The notes under the pieces are model-generated. The model worked only from the letters and a program-made list of their open reading frames with translations, was not told where the DNA came from and did no database searches. The position numbers and the translations under genes were made by a program. From Nitrincola alkalilacustris (lineage in GTDB: Bacteria; Pseudomonadota; Gammaproteobacteria; Pseudomonadales; Balneatricaceae), in the NCBI RefSeq assembly GCF_008973755.1, contig NZ_WBOM01000007.1, positions 145,629-209,628 of the forward strand: a stretch of 64,000 nucleotides of DNA, written 5' to 3'. This document shows, in pieces, positions 8,683 to 18,820 of this stretch. Numbering within the stretch: position 1 is the stretch's first letter; each line of letters opens with the position of its first letter.

Positions 8683-9966
8683 CTAAACACCCAGCTTATC
8701 TCGCATATTATAGTACCAGGCCCCCATGGCCGTCAGCGGAACACGGAACAGACGTCCGCCCGGGAAGGGGTAGTGGCGCAGGCTGGCAAAGGCGTCGAAG
8801 CGCTCGGCCTGACCCTGGATTGCCATTGCGAGCGCCTTGCCGGCAACATGGGTAAAAGTGACACCATGGCCTGAACAACCCTGAGAGTAATAGACATTAT
8901 CTTCCAGTCGGCCCATCTGTGGCAGTCGTGACAGGGTCAGCAGGAAGTTGCCGGTCCAGGCATAGTCGATCTTCACGCCGGCGAGCTGAGGAAAAGTCTT
9001 CAGCAGGTTGGGCTGGATCATGTTGATGATGTTGGCCGGGTCACGTGCTCCGTAGATCACTCCCCCACCATAGATCAGGCGCCGATCACCGGACAGGCGA
9101 TAGTAATCGAGCAGGAAGTTGCAGTCTTCAACGCAATAGTCCTGTGGCAGTAGCTTTGCGGCCTGTTCTTCTGATAGAGGCTCGGTGGCAATAACCTGAG
9201 TCCCGCAGGGCATCGACTTGGCCGCCAGTTCCGGGATCAGAGTGCCCAGATAGGCGTTGCCTGCAATCACCACAAAGCGAGCCAGTACAGAGCCATCATC
9301 GGTGACCACCTCGGGCCGTGCGCCATGATGAATCGCGGTGACGGCTGAATTCTCATAGATGGTACCCCCCAGAGACTCCAGCGCCGCAGCTTCACCCAGA
9401 GCCAGGTTCAGGGGGTGAATATGTCCACCGGTCGGGTCCAGCATGCCGCCGATATAGCGTTTACTGTCGACGACGCCCTGTATGGCGTCTTTATCCAGCA
9501 TCTCAAGGCCTGGGTGGCCATAGCGCTCCCAGAGCTGCTTCTGGCTCTCCAGATGCTCCATCTGCCCGGGTGCCAGCGCGGCAAAGACGCCGCCCTCTTT
9601 CAGATCGCAGGCTATATCGTATTCTTTCACGCGCTGGCGGATGATACGGCCACCCTCAAATGCCATCTCGCCCAGCAAGCGCGCATTGTCGGCACTGGTC
9701 TGCTTTTCGATCACATCCAGGTCACGGCTGTAGCTGTTGACGATCTGGCCGCCATTTCGGCCAGAAGCACCCCAGCCGACGGTAGCGGCTTCCAGCACAA
9801 CGACCTTGAAGCCTGCTTCCGCGAGGAACAAGGCGGTGGAAAGGCCGGTATAGCCTGCCCCGACGACGCAGACATCCGCCTCGATCCTTTCTTTCAGAAA
9901 GGGCCGCGGGGGTGCCGGATTGGCTGATGCGGCGTAGTAGGAGGGTACAGGTGGATAATCGGTCAT
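8683..9966 (-). CDS. puuB: Gamma-glutamylputrescine oxidase-type FAD oxidoreductase, copy 1
   Basis: DAO-family flavoenzyme, probably oxidising gamma-glutamylputrescine to the aminobutyraldehyde with H2O2 release. The N-terminus carries the FAD-binding VCVVGAGYTGLSTALFLAEAG and the GWGASGRNGGQIVNSYSRD motif. A C-terminal block (YSQGCSGHGVTFTHVAGKA) is typical of the PuuB/OrdL group. The ATG at 9966 is preceded by GAGGTG. It is upstream of aguBA on the same strand and divergent from puuC, a fitting place for polyamine catabolism. A second, diverged copy lies at 24.5-25.8 kb, so one of the two may act on another amine. Confidence 0.85.
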   Translation of the reverse strand: MTDYPPVPSYYAASANPAPPRPFLKERIEADVCVVGAGYTGLSTALFLAEAGFKVVVLEAATVGWGASGRNGGQIVNSYSRDLDVIEKQTSADNARLLGEMAFEGGRIIRQRVKEYDIACDLKEGGVFAALAPGQMEHLESQKQLWERYGHPGLEMLDKDAIQGVVDSKRYIGGMLDPTGGHIHPLNLALGEAAALESLGGTIYENSAVTAIHHGARPEVVTDDGSVLARFVVIAGNAYLGTLIPELAAKSMPCGTQVIATEPLSEEQAAKLLPQDYCVEDCNFLLDYYRLSGDRRLIYGGGVIYGARDPANIINMIQPNLLKTFPQLAGVKIDYAWTGNFLLTLSRLPQMGRLEDNVYYSQGCSGHGVTFTHVAGKALAMAIQGQAERFDAFASLRHYPFPGGRLFRVPLTAMGAWYYNMRDKLGV

Positions 9967-10105
9967 AAGCACCTCATTTCTTAGACGAAAGTATGTCTTG
10001 ATGATGCATCAGTCTATGCCACAGAAAAGAAACTGCAAAGCAGGATTTTTTGCAGTGAGACCGATATGATTAACTGAACACACAATAACAGAACTTGAGG
10101 TTGTT

Positions 10106-11605
10106 ATGTCTGCACCAGCCACATATGAAGATTGGGAAGCTCGGGCTGCGGGTCTGAGTATCAATGGTAAGGCTTTTATAAATGGCCAGTATGTCTCGGC
10201 GCACAAGGGCGAAACCTTTACCTGCATCAGCCCTGTGGATGGACGCCAGCTCGGCGAGGTGGCGAGCTGTGACGAAGATGATGCTGAAATCGCGGTTCAG
10301 GCGGCGCGTGAGTCTTTCGAATCTGGTGTCTGGTCCAGAATGGCACCTGCGAAGCGCAAACAGATTCTGCTGAAGTTTGCGGATCTGATCCGTGACAATC
10401 GCGAGGAGCTGGCGTTGCTGGAAACCCTGGATATGGGCAAACCGATACGTTTTGCGTTGCGCGGCGATATTCCGGCTGCCGAACGGGCGATTCGCTGGAC
10501 CGCAGAAGCGATCGACAAGCACTATGATGAGCTGGCGCCAACTGCGCATAACGAGATCGGCATGATCACGCGTGAGCCGATCGGCGTGGTCGCCGCGATA
10601 GTGCCTTGGAACTTTCCGCTGATCATGGCTGCCTGGAAAATTGCACCGGCTCTGGCAACCGGCAACTCGGTTATTCTGAAGCCCTCCGAAAAATCACCTC
10701 TGACGGCCATCCGTATCGCCATTCTGGCAAAAGAGGCCGGAATACCGGACGGCGTATTCAATGTGCTGCCGGGTTACGGACATACAGTGGGTAAGGCGCT
10801 GGCCCTGCATATGGATGTTGATTGCCTGGTATTCACCGGCTCAACCGGCATTGCCAAGCAACTGATGATCTATGCCGGGCAGTCCAATATGAAACGCGTC
10901 TGGCTTGAAGCAGGTGGCAAGAGCCCAAATATCGTTTTTGCCGATGCGCCGGATCTCAAGGTTGCTGCAAAGGCCGCAGCATCAGCCCTGGCGTTCAATC
11001 AGGGTGAAGTGTGCACGGCGGGCACTCGCTTGTTGGTAGAGGCAGGTATCAAGGATCAGTTTGTAGAGCTGGTCAAGCAGGAGATGCTGGCCTGGGAGCC
11101 GGGCCATCCGCTGGACCCGAATACCGTAAGTGGCGCGATAGTCGATCAGCAGCAACTGGAGCGAGTGATCGGCTATATCGAAGCGGGACAGCAGGAGGGG
11201 GCTAAGCTGGTGCAGGGCGGCAAGCGTGTGATGCAGGAGACAGGTGGCATGTTTGTTGAGCCGACCATCTTCGATCAGGTGCAGAACCAGATGCGGATCG
11301 CCAGCGAAGAGATCTTCGGACCTGTTCTCTCTGTCATCACCTTCAATACACCTGAAGAGGCGATCGAAATCGCCAACGATACCATCTATGGTCTTGCTGC
11401 GGCTGTCTGGAGTGCGGATATCAACAAGGCGCACAAGGTGGCCAAGGCGCTGCGTGCCGGAAGTGTCTGGATCAACCACTATGACGGTGGTGATATGACA
11501 GCACCCTTTGGTGGCTTCAAGCAATCGGGCAATGGGCGTGACAAGTCACTGCATGCTTTCGACAAATATACCGAGTTAAAGGCCACCTGGCTGCTGCTTG
11601 AGTAA
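10106..11605 (+). CDS. puuC: Gamma-glutamyl-gamma-aminobutyraldehyde dehydrogenase
   Basis: NAD(P)-dependent aldehyde dehydrogenase for the third step of the Puu route. Family landmarks are PWNFPLIMAAWKIAPAL, the glutamate base in WLEAGGKSPNIVF, the nucleophile in FNQGEVCTAGTR and the C-terminal PFGGFKQSGNGRDKS. Its length of 499 aa and the SxNGRDKSLHAFDKY ending match the PuuC/betaine-aldehyde subgroup. It is divergent from puuB copy 1 with a good GAGG ribosome site. The shared 139-bp intergenic region probably holds both promoters. Activity on other aminoaldehydes is likely in this family. Confidence 0.88.
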   Translation: MSAPATYEDWEARAAGLSINGKAFINGQYVSAHKGETFTCISPVDGRQLGEVASCDEDDAEIAVQAARESFESGVWSRMAPAKRKQILLKFADLIRDNREELALLETLDMGKPIRFALRGDIPAAERAIRWTAEAIDKHYDELAPTAHNEIGMITREPIGVVAAIVPWNFPLIMAAWKIAPALATGNSVILKPSEKSPLTAIRIAILAKEAGIPDGVFNVLPGYGHTVGKALALHMDVDCLVFTGSTGIAKQLMIYAGQSNMKRVWLEAGGKSPNIVFADAPDLKVAAKAAASALAFNQGEVCTAGTRLLVEAGIKDQFVELVKQEMLAWEPGHPLDPNTVSGAIVDQQQLERVIGYIEAGQQEGAKLVQGGKRVMQETGGMFVEPTIFDQVQNQMRIASEEIFGPVLSVITFNTPEEAIEIANDTIYGLAAAVWSADINKAHKVAKALRAGSVWINHYDGGDMTAPFGGFKQSGNGRDKSLHAFDKYTELKATWLLLE

Positions 11606-11653
11606 AGAAGTATCAGGTATGCAAGCGCTTACCATCTCTGGACGCCATGAAGC

Positions 11654-11950
11654 ATGAGTGATGCATTAGTCGACTGGAAGGTACAATTGTACACCTTGTT
11701 GGCTGCCCTGCCGCGTGACAGGGTGGTCAGCTATGGTGGGCTGGCGAAGCAGTTGGATGGTGTGAGTGCCCGTATGGTGGCGCGTGCAATGTCCAATCTG
11801 CCTGCGGGTTCCGCTTTACCCTGGCACAGAGTGATTCGCAGTGATGGACAGCTTGCTGATCATGATGGAGCGGTTGAGCAGCGCAAACGTTTGTTAGCAG
11901 ATGGCATACTGCTCAAGGGTAACCGCGTACCTGAGAACTATTTTCTCTAG
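11654..11950 (+). CDS. Alkyltransferase-like protein (Atl), MGMT family
   Basis: A 98-aa DNA-binding protein related to the C-terminal domain of O6-alkylguanine-DNA alkyltransferase. The active-site motif PCHR is replaced by PWHR (in LPWHRVIRSDG), which removes the alkyl-accepting cysteine. Such proteins bind O6-alkylguanine, flip it out and hand the lesion to nucleotide excision repair. The helix-turn-helix region YGGLAKQLDGVSARMVARAM is intact. It is 48 bp after puuC on the same strand and has only a weak ribosome site. It is probably unrelated in function to polyamines. Confidence 0.93.
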   Translation: MSDALVDWKVQLYTLLAALPRDRVVSYGGLAKQLDGVSARMVARAMSNLPAGSALPWHRVIRSDGQLADHDGAVEQRKRLLADGILLKGNRVPENYFL

Positions 11951-12023
11951 ACAGCTACTCAGGCAAAGATGGGGATCATTCAGGTTCAGCTGTGCCCATC
12001 ACCCTGTGATGCATTAAATTGTG

Positions 12024-12533
12024 TCAGAATAAAAGCCCTTGTGGCAGGGGTATGTTGATAAAGTAGACAAATAACAGCCAGATTACCGCTGTGGTAATGA
12101 TGGGCACTACAATCGTGCTGGGCCAGTGCCGCAACGGGTCTCGTGTCAGCAGGAAGCTTGCTCCGATGAGGGTGGTGGCTACCGTCACGGCGAGACCGAG
12201 CTTGCCGATCAGCCAGAACATACCTATGCCGATCACAACCAACCCGACCCCTGTGGTTAAAATCGCGCGCAGGCTCTGGGGGCGTTCGTCGGATTTGCCG
12301 CGAAGAACATCGACCCAGATCGCTAATCCCGCACAGATCAGCGTGATATATGCAATCTGGGGAAATGCATGCGGCCCCAGACCTGGCCCCGGTCGCCAGT
12401 TGCCGAAGGCTATGTCCAGCAGGCCGACAGTACCTAGCAGTATGGAGATCAGCCCAGTGTAGAAATCCTGACGGGTAAAGGCAGTTGAAAAGATGTTCCT
12501 CATATTCGGTACCTTTTGTGGACTGGTGGTCAT
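12024..12533 (-). CDS. tctB: Tripartite tricarboxylate transporter small membrane subunit TctB
   Basis: A 169-aa membrane protein with about four hydrophobic helices (for example LISILLGTVGLLDIAFG and LSIV-type stretches through WLLFVYFINIPLPQGLLF), the size and pattern of TctB. Its start overlaps the tctA stop by 4 nt (ATGA). It is the last gene of the operon, so the order is C-A-B rather than the more common C-B-A. An internal ATG at 12503 is an alternative start. Confidence 0.85.
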   Translation of the reverse strand: MTTSPQKVPNMRNIFSTAFTRQDFYTGLISILLGTVGLLDIAFGNWRPGPGLGPHAFPQIAYITLICAGLAIWVDVLRGKSDERPQSLRAILTTGVGLVVIGIGMFWLIGKLGLAVTVATTLIGASFLLTRDPLRHWPSTIVVPIITTAVIWLLFVYFINIPLPQGLLF

Positions 12534-14047
12534 TTGCGTTCACGCATGATGACGGTGAAGGTCAAGATCATGATCGCGGCGGTCGCGTATAGTCCGATGG
12601 CGATGGGGCTTGACAGTAAATGACTCCACTCACCGCGCCCGATCAGCAGTGACTGGCGCAGCGCCCGTTCTGCCCCGGGTGCAACGATGAAGCCAAGGAT
12701 CAATGGAGCCAAGGGGAAGTGATAGATGCGCAGCACAACGCCCAACAGCCCTGCAAACAGCAGTACCCAGACATCAATCACAGAATTGCCGGCAGCAAAG
12801 GTGCCGAGAATTGCCAGCACACAGACGATGGGTAGCAATATGCGCGACTGGATCATTGCGATCTTGGAATAGAGAGGGAGCAGGAAATATGACAGTGCAA
12901 GGTTGATCACATTGGCATAGATCAGGATCAGAAACAGCGCATAGATGACCTCTGTATGGTCATATATCAGTCGCGGGCCGGGTGTCATGCCCATCAGGAT
13001 GAAGGCTGCACCAAATAGCGCAGCAGTAGCGCTGCCTGGAATGCCAAAGGCAAAGAGCGGAATGAGTGTAGATCCTGAGGTCGCACTGTTACCTGCTTCT
13101 GCCGCAGCGACACCTTCAAGCGAGCCTTTGCCGAACGCATCGCGATTGCGTGAAAAGCGCTGTGCCAGACCATAGCTGATAAAGGCCGCCAGTGACGACC
13201 CTGCACCTGGCAAGGCGCCGATCAGTGTACCCATCGTTGTGCCGATCCAGGTGGCTTTCATCGTGGCGCGAAACTCTCTGAAGGTCAGCTTGTCCTGGCT
13301 GGCATCGTAATCACCTAGTAGTGACTGCGCCTGCATTCTGGCAGCATCCATGATGCGCTGCGTCCGCTCCATCCAGGCCTTGGCAAGCTGAATGATCAGC
13401 TCCGACACGGCAAAAATGCCTACCAGTACCGGGATCAGTGCCAAGCCGCCTGCCAGTTCGGGGATGCCGAATGTCAGCCGGATTGATCCACCGATCGGGT
13501 CGCGGCCGATCATCGCCAGCAGAATGCCAAGCGCGGCCATGGCGACCCCCTTGGCCACCCGCCCCTTGGTCAGAGCAGATATCAGCAGGAGTGAAAACGC
13601 ATAGAGCGCAAAAAACTCGACCGGTCCGAATGTAAGCGCCAAAATAGCCAGTGGCAGTGCCAAAAAGATCAGGACAAAATCGCTTGAGGTATCGCCGATG
13701 ACAGAAGAATACAGCGCCGTGTTCAGGGCTTTGTTGGGATAGCCCTTGAGCTTGGCCTGATAACCGTCGATCGCTGTTGCAGCGGAACCGGGTGTGCCCG
13801 GTACCCCGAATGAGATTGCCGATATCGAGCCGCCGAACATCCCTCCTTTGTAGATGCCCGTCAGTAGCCCGAGAGCCGCAGCAGGCTCAAGAAAGAAAAC
13901 GATAGGCAGAAGTATGGCGATCGCCATGTCACCGCTCAGGCCGGGGATTGCACCGAGTGTGATCCCCATGAGAACACCGATGGCGACATACAGGATTACT
14001 TCGGGGCTGAAGGCGAGGTAGAGTGCGTTGATAAAGGCGTCCAGCAT
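12530..14047 (-). CDS. tctA: Tripartite tricarboxylate transporter large membrane subunit TctA
   Basis: Twelve-helix-class secondary transporter, 505 aa. The family signature GLLTGIYKGGMFGGSISAIS is followed by FGVPGTPGSAATAIDGY, and a second related motif AGNSATSGSTLIPLFAFGIPGSATAALF supports an internally duplicated TctA fold. A strong AGGAGG site precedes the ATG. It works with the binding protein encoded just upstream to take up a carboxylate in symport with cations. The substrate is not deducible from sequence. Confidence 0.94.
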   Translation of the reverse strand: MLDAFINALYLAFSPEVILYVAIGVLMGITLGAIPGLSGDMAIAILLPIVFFLEPAAALGLLTGIYKGGMFGGSISAISFGVPGTPGSAATAIDGYQAKLKGYPNKALNTALYSSVIGDTSSDFVLIFLALPLAILALTFGPVEFFALYAFSLLLISALTKGRVAKGVAMAALGILLAMIGRDPIGGSIRLTFGIPELAGGLALIPVLVGIFAVSELIIQLAKAWMERTQRIMDAARMQAQSLLGDYDASQDKLTFREFRATMKATWIGTTMGTLIGALPGAGSSLAAFISYGLAQRFSRNRDAFGKGSLEGVAAAEAGNSATSGSTLIPLFAFGIPGSATAALFGAAFILMGMTPGPRLIYDHTEVIYALFLILIYANVINLALSYFLLPLYSKIAMIQSRILLPIVCVLAILGTFAAGNSVIDVWVLLFAGLLGVVLRIYHFPLAPLILGFIVAPGAERALRQSLLIGRGEWSHLLSSPIAIGLYATAAIMILTFTVIMRERK

Positions 14048-14114
14048 CTTGCAGGGCCTCCTGAGTGTTTAAATATGTGTTGATGGGGCTGGTTGCTGCT
14101 GCACAGATGAGTAA

Positions 14115-14145
14115 AGGCCCCTGCATCAGCACACGGCAGGGGCCT
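14115..14145 (-). promoter_or_regulatory. Intercistronic hairpin between tctC and tctA
   Basis: A perfect 10-bp stem (AGGCCCCTGC / GCAGGGGCCT) with an 11-nt loop, 10 bp after the tctC stop. No T-run follows on the minus strand. It fits mRNA stabilisation or partial attenuation that keeps the binding protein more abundant than the membrane subunits. Confidence 0.7.
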
Positions 14146-14154
14146 GAGTCGAGA

Positions 14155-15129
14155 TCAGTTGATCTCACCGATACTGCGGAGGATCGTTCCGATTGACTCG
14201 ACGGTTGCCTGATAGAGCACAGTGGAGTCGGCCGAATTCAGTGGCGTGATACCGGCATTGATACGGTTACTCATGGCGATTGCCGTGGGTGAGGCCAGCG
14301 CTTCCATGAAGCAGTCCTGCAGGTGCTCGATGGTCTCTTTAGGCACATCTCTGGTTGCGAAAACCATCAGCCAGGCAGGCAGGGATACCTCATATCCGGC
14401 TTCACGAAAGGTCGGTGTATCAGGCAGAACGGATGAACGCTCATCCGAGAAAACGCCGATGGCGGTCAGCTGGCCGGAAGCCACTTCAGCGGCGATGCTG
14501 GCCGGCAGTGTCATGCCGAGATCGAGGTGTCCGCCCATGATCAAGCTGCGGGTTTCACCGCCACCTGATGTCGGCACATGAATATTTTCTAGGCCGGTTT
14601 CAGCCTCAAACAGGATCAGCGGGAGGTGAACCAGTCCGAGCGGTGCAGCATGGCCAAAAGTGACGGTGCCAGGGTTGGCACGGGCTGCAGCCACCCAGTC
14701 CTCGATGCTCTGGATCGGATGATCGGGGCGCGTGTAGACAGTCGGCAGCCACTCAGTGAAGTTCATGACCGGTTGCCAGTCATCGTGGTTCCAGCTGACG
14801 CTGTCAACAAAACCAGATGTGACTACTGGACCGTAATCCGAGACCAGCAGAGTGTGACCATTGGCGGGTGCATTGCGGACGAAGTTGACTGCCTCAAGAC
14901 CTGCCGCACCGGACATGCTGACGACGTCGATCCTTGGGCCGCAGAATTCAGGTGCGGTCGCTGACAGGACGCGGGCGGTGATATCGCTGCCGCCGCCCGG
15001 GCCGAAAGGAATGACCAGACGGATAGGATCATTGCCCAGTGGGCTGGCGCTGCCAATTGGTGACAGTGCCATCAGGGTCATTGCAATGGCGGCAGCCGGA
15101 CCCTTGAGTTTGGATGTATTCAGTATCAT
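14155..15129 (-). CDS. tctC: Tripartite tricarboxylate transporter binding protein TctC
   Basis: Bug-family periplasmic receptor for the TctAB pair downstream. The ATG at 15129 follows a GGGAG site and opens a signal peptide (MILNTSKLKGPAAAIAMTLM, cleavage near SASP). The mature protein has RLVIPFGPGGGSDITARVLS and PTFREAGYEVSLPAWL, both typical. At 324 aa it is normal length. Two cysteines, EFCGP and DCFMEA, may form a disulfide, a feature I cannot confirm. It lies downstream of hutH on the same strand, with an inverted repeat TGTATATT-N6-AATATACA about 100 bp upstream. Confidence 0.9.
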   Translation of the reverse strand: MILNTSKLKGPAAAIAMTLMALSPIGSASPLGNDPIRLVIPFGPGGGSDITARVLSATAPEFCGPRIDVVSMSGAAGLEAVNFVRNAPANGHTLLVSDYGPVVTSGFVDSVSWNHDDWQPVMNFTEWLPTVYTRPDHPIQSIEDWVAAARANPGTVTFGHAAPLGLVHLPLILFEAETGLENIHVPTSGGGETRSLIMGGHLDLGMTLPASIAAEVASGQLTAIGVFSDERSSVLPDTPTFREAGYEVSLPAWLMVFATRDVPKETIEHLQDCFMEALASPTAIAMSNRINAGITPLNSADSTVLYQATVESIGTILRSIGEIN

Positions 15130-15231
15130 GTTTGTCTCCCCTGTTATTGTTATTTTCTGCTGCCTGGCGGCAGTCTCGGCGAAAACGCAAGGTTGTAACC
15201 AAGATAGAGTATTCATCTTTCATACAATCAA

Positions 15232-15253
15232 TGTATATTGTATAAAATATACA
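15232..15253. promoter_or_regulatory. Inverted repeat upstream of tctC
   Basis: Perfect 8-bp arms TGTATATT / AATATACA around a 6-bp AT-rich spacer, 103 bp upstream of the tctC ATG. The TGTATA half-site is the same as in the TGTATATACA sites of the hut promoter region, suggesting a GntR-type operator, possibly for HutC. The 349-bp gap between tctC and hutH also holds two hairpins, listed separately, and no gene that I can support. Confidence 0.55.
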
Positions 15254-15389
15254 AAACAAAATAGTGCGTCAAGAAGATGGTGCAGAATGTCCTGAATGCA
15301 TGATTGATGTGACTGCAGAATCCCAACTACATGGGTGCGGGAGGAGCGCTTGCTGGCAGCGGAGACTGGCTTGGGTGATAGTAGGAAGA

Positions 15390-15415
15390 CATATGCAGAC
15401 TGACATCTGCATATG
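15390..15415 (-). promoter_or_regulatory. Hairpin between hutH and tctC
   Basis: Perfect 10-bp stem CATATGCAGA / TCTGCATATG with a 6-nt loop, about 65 bp beyond the hutH stop. No T-run, so it may be a Rho-dependent end, an RNA-stability element or a protein site. Confidence 0.5.
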
Positions 15416-15444
15416 CGCAGATATCAGTCGTGACAGAATGTAAT

Positions 15445-15470
15445 CGCTGATCAGCTGTTCCGGATCAGCG
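15445..15470 (-). terminator. Stem-loop just after hutH
   Basis: CGCTGATC / GATCAGCG 8-bp stem, 10-nt loop, 8 bp downstream of the hutH stop. There is no clear T tail, so it is more a 3'-end protecting hairpin than a classical terminator. Confidence 0.4.
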
Positions 15471-15478
15471 GCATGGGA

Positions 15479-17017
15479 TCAACTGTTGATGCTCGGCAAC
15501 AGCGGCTTTTGCACCAGCTCGCTGAGGCGGCGGCTTTCCAGCAGTTCTATCGCGGCCTGGATATCCGGTGCGAAGAAGCGATCCTTATCGTAGTAGTCCA
15601 CCTTCTCACGCAGCCACTGGCGCGCCTGTTCCAGCGGGGCTGTGGTTTTCATTCCATTGCGGAAGTCCAGACCCTGGCAGGCGGCGAGCCATTCGATCGC
15701 CAGCACGGCGCGCGTATTGTCGGCCATCTCCCACAGGCGCTTGCCCGCGGCAGGGGCCATGGAAACATGGTCTTCCTGGTTGGCAGACGTGGGCAGACTG
15801 TCGACGCTGTGCGGATGCGCGAGTGCCTTGTTTTCGCTGGCAAGGGCGGCTGCCGTGACCTGCGCGATCATGAAGCCGGAGTTGACCCCGCCATTTTCGA
15901 CCAGAAAAGGTGGCAACTGCGACATGTGCTTGTCCATCATCAGCGAAATGCGACGCTCGGTCAGCGAGCCTATCTCGGCGATCGCCAGAGCGAGGTTATC
16001 CGCAGCCATGGCAACCGGTTCGGCATGGAAGTTACCGCCGGAGATGATGTCTCCCTCTTCCGCAAACACCAGTGGGTTGTCGGACACTGCGTTGGATTCC
16101 ACCAGCAGCACCTCGGCAGCCTGGCGTATCTGCGTCAGACAGGCGCCCATCACCTGAGGCTGGCAGCGCAGTGAGTAGGGGTCCTGTACCTTGTCGCAGT
16201 GACTGTGTGAGTCGCTGATCTCGCTGCGCTCCTGTAGCAGGTGGCGATAGCCTGCAGCGGCATCTATCTGGCCCTGCTGTCCACGGATAGCGTGGATACG
16301 GGCATCAAAGGGGCTGCGCGAGCTGAGTGTGGCTTCGACGGTCAGTGAGCCGCACACGGTTGCTGCGGCGTACAGATCTTCAGCCTCAAACAGGCCACGC
16401 AGGGCATAGGCGGTGGACACCTGGGTGCCGTTCAGCAGTGCCAGACCCTCTTTCGGAGCCAGAGCCAGCGGCTCCAGACCTGCCACCAGCAGCGCTTCGC
16501 TGGCGCTGAGCCACTCACCACGATAGCGAGCCTTGCCTTCGCCGAGCAGTACGGCGCTCATATGTGCGAGCGGCGCCAGGTCGCCGGATGCACCGACAGA
16601 ACCCTTCACCGGAATGCAGGGGTAGATCTCGGCATTGATCAGGGTGATCAGTGCATCGATCACCTTACGGCGAATGCCAGAGAAGCCACGTGCCAGGCTG
16701 TTGACCTTGAGCACCATGATCAGGCGCACCAGATCATCGGAGATGGCTGCACCGATACCGGTCGCGTGTGACAGCACCAGTGAGCGCTGCAGGCTTTCCA
16801 GATCCTCATGCTTGATCCGGGTCTGTGCCAGCAGGCCAAAGCCCGTGTTGATGCCGTATACGGTGCGATCTTCAGCAACCACCTGATTCACGCAGCTTAC
16901 CGATGCCTCGATAGCCGTATTGGCGCTCGTTGGTATTTCAATGCTGACAGGGCTGCTGTACACCTGGCGCAGCTGCGCCAGGGTCATCTGTCCTGGTTGG
17001 ATAACCAGCTTACTCAT
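15479..17017 (-). CDS. hutH: Histidine ammonia-lyase
   Basis: First step of histidine breakdown: non-oxidative removal of ammonia to give trans-urocanate. The MIO prosthetic group forms from Ala-Ser-Gly in [15 protein letters not shown] (about residue 143). Downstream blocks [16 protein letters not shown] and a QEDHVSMAP motif are the family's active-site segments. The chosen ATG at 17017 has an AGGAGA site and overlaps the hutU stop by 4 nt (ATGA), giving a 512-aa product of usual size. It is the last gene of hutI-hutG-hutU-hutH. Confidence 0.97.
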   Translation of the reverse strand: MSKLVIQPGQMTLAQLRQVYSSPVSIEIPTSANTAIEASVSCVNQVVAEDRTVYGINTGFGLLAQTRIKHEDLESLQRSLVLSHATGIGAAISDDLVRLIMVLKVNSLARGFSGIRRKVIDALITLINAEIYPCIPVKGSVGASGDLAPLAHMSAVLLGEGKARYRGEWLSASEALLVAGLEPLALAPKEGLALLNGTQVSTAYALRGLFEAEDLYAAATVCGSLTVEATLSSRSPFDARIHAIRGQQGQIDAAAGYRHLLQERSEISDSHSHCDKVQDPYSLRCQPQVMGACLTQIRQAAEVLLVESNAVSDNPLVFAEEGDIISGGNFHAEPVAMAADNLALAIAEIGSLTERRISLMMDKHMSQLPPFLVENGGVNSGFMIAQVTAAALASENKALAHPHSVDSLPTSANQEDHVSMAPAAGKRLWEMADNTRAVLAIEWLAACQGLDFRNGMKTTAPLEQARQWLREKVDYYDKDRFFAPDIQAAIELLESRRLSELVQKPLLPSINS

Positions 17018-18720
17018 TTTGTTTCTCCTGTAGCGATCATCGGCAGATCCAGTCCATTCTCTCTGGCACAATCGATCGCGATATCATAACCCGCGTCGGC
17101 ATGACGCATCACTCCTGTGCCGGGGTCATTGCGCAGTACGCGTCCCAGACGCGCATGAGCAGCATCGGTACCATCAGCCACGATCACGACACCTGAGTGC
17201 TGTGAGAAGCCCATGCCGACACCGCCGCCATGGTGCAGCGAAACCCAGGTGGCGCCGCCTGCAGTGTTCAGCAGGGCGTTCAGCAGCGGCCAGTCGGAGA
17301 CAGCATCGGAGCCATCACGCATGCTTTCGGTTTCACGGTTGGGGCTGGCGACGGAGCCAGAATCCAGATGGTCACGACCGATTACAACCGGCGCTTTCAG
17401 CTCGCCGTTCTTCACCATCTCGTTGAACGCCTGACCCAGACGCACGCGATCCTTCAGACCGACCCAGCAGATACGCGCCGGCAGTCCCTGAAAGCTGATG
17501 CGCTCACGTGCCATATCCAGCCAGTTGTGCAGGTGTGGGTTGTCGGGGATCAGCTCCTTGACCTTGGCATCTGTCTTGTAGATATCTTCCGGATCACCCG
17601 ACAGCGCCGCCCAGCGGAAGGGACCGATCCCCTGGCAGAAGAGCGGACGGATATAGGCCGGTACAAAGCCGGGGAAATCGAAGGCATTGCTGACACCCTC
17701 CTCCTTGGCCATCTGACGGATGTTGTTGCCATAGTCGAAGGTAGGAATGCCCTGCTGCTGGAACGCCAGCATCGCCTGCACATGCACAGCCATGGACTGT
17801 TTGGCCGCTTTGACCACGACTTCTGGCTCGGTTTTGCCGCGCGCCACATATTCGTCCCAGGTCCAGCCGGATGGCAGGTAGCCGTGCAGCGGATCGTGTG
17901 CGCTGGTCTGGTCGGTCACCATATCCGGGCGAATACCGCGGCGGACCAGCTCCGGCAGGATATCGGCAGCGTTACCGCACAGACCGATCGACACAGCCTT
18001 ACACTCTTCGGTGTAACGCTTGATGCGTGCCAGGGCATCGTCGAGATCAGTGGCCTGCTCGTCCAGATAGCGGGTACGCAGGCGGAAATCGATGCTGGTC
18101 TGCTGGCATTCGATATTCAGTGAACAGGCACCGGCCAGTGTGGCGGCCAGAGGCTGTGCGCCGCCCATGCCACCCAAGCCAGCGGTCAGAATCCAGCGGC
18201 CTTTCAGGCTGCCGTCATAGTGCTGACGACCCGCTTCAACGAAGGTTTCGTAGGTACCCTGCACGATGCCCTGTGAGCCGATATAGATCCAGGAACCGGC
18301 CGTCATCTGGCCGTACATCATCAGACCCTTGCGATCCAGCTCGTTGAAATGCTCCCAGTTGGCCCAGTGCGGGACCAGGTTGGAGTTGGCGATCAGTACG
18401 CGTGGTGAGTCTGGATGGGTCTTGAACACGCCGACCGGCTTACCGGACTGCACCAGCAGGGTTTCATCGTTTTCCAGACGCTTGAGCACCTCAACGATCT
18501 TGTCAAAACACTGCCAGTCACGTGCGGCACGGCCGATACCACCATAGACCACGAGATCTTCCGGGCGCTCGGCGACATCCGGGTGCAGGTTGTTCATCAG
18601 CATGCGCATGGCCGCTTCTGTCAGCCAGTTCTTGCAGCTCAGCTCGCTGCCAGTGGGCGCTTTGATGACACGGCTTGGATCGTGGCGGTTACCGGTATGG
18701 ATGGGGCTTGTTGCGGTCAT
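17014..18720 (-). CDS. hutU: Urocanate hydratase
   Basis: NAD+-dependent hydration of urocanate to imidazolonepropionate. The protein is about 568 aa from the ATG at 18720 (AGGA upstream). It has the conserved [22 protein letters not shown] dinucleotide region, [38 protein letters not shown] and the C-terminal [13 protein letters not shown]. Length and motifs match HutU across proteobacteria. It is coupled to hutH by a 4-nt overlap and follows hutG after about 100 bp. Confidence 0.97.
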   Translation of the reverse strand: MTATSPIHTGNRHDPSRVIKAPTGSELSCKNWLTEAAMRMLMNNLHPDVAERPEDLVVYGGIGRAARDWQCFDKIVEVLKRLENDETLLVQSGKPVGVFKTHPDSPRVLIANSNLVPHWANWEHFNELDRKGLMMYGQMTAGSWIYIGSQGIVQGTYETFVEAGRQHYDGSLKGRWILTAGLGGMGGAQPLAATLAGACSLNIECQQTSIDFRLRTRYLDEQATDLDDALARIKRYTEECKAVSIGLCGNAADILPELVRRGIRPDMVTDQTSAHDPLHGYLPSGWTWDEYVARGKTEPEVVVKAAKQSMAVHVQAMLAFQQQGIPTFDYGNNIRQMAKEEGVSNAFDFPGFVPAYIRPLFCQGIGPFRWAALSGDPEDIYKTDAKVKELIPDNPHLHNWLDMARERISFQGLPARICWVGLKDRVRLGQAFNEMVKNGELKAPVVIGRDHLDSGSVASPNRETESMRDGSDAVSDWPLLNALLNTAGGATWVSLHHGGGVGMGFSQHSGVVIVADGTDAAHARLGRVLRNDPGTGVMRHADAGYDIAIDCARENGLDLPMIATGETK

Positions 18721-18820
18721 GTCGTTATCCTCGTCTTTCTTATGTTCAGTCTTGTCCGGCAAGGGTTGTGGCCGGATAGGCAGTTGTTGCCAGAATAGCT
18801 AATGCCAGATAGTTGGCTGT

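Noticed and set aside
10106..11605. Aldehyde dehydrogenase as PaaZ
   Set aside because: At 499 aa it lacks the C-terminal hydratase domain of PaaZ, and the neighbours are polyamine genes.
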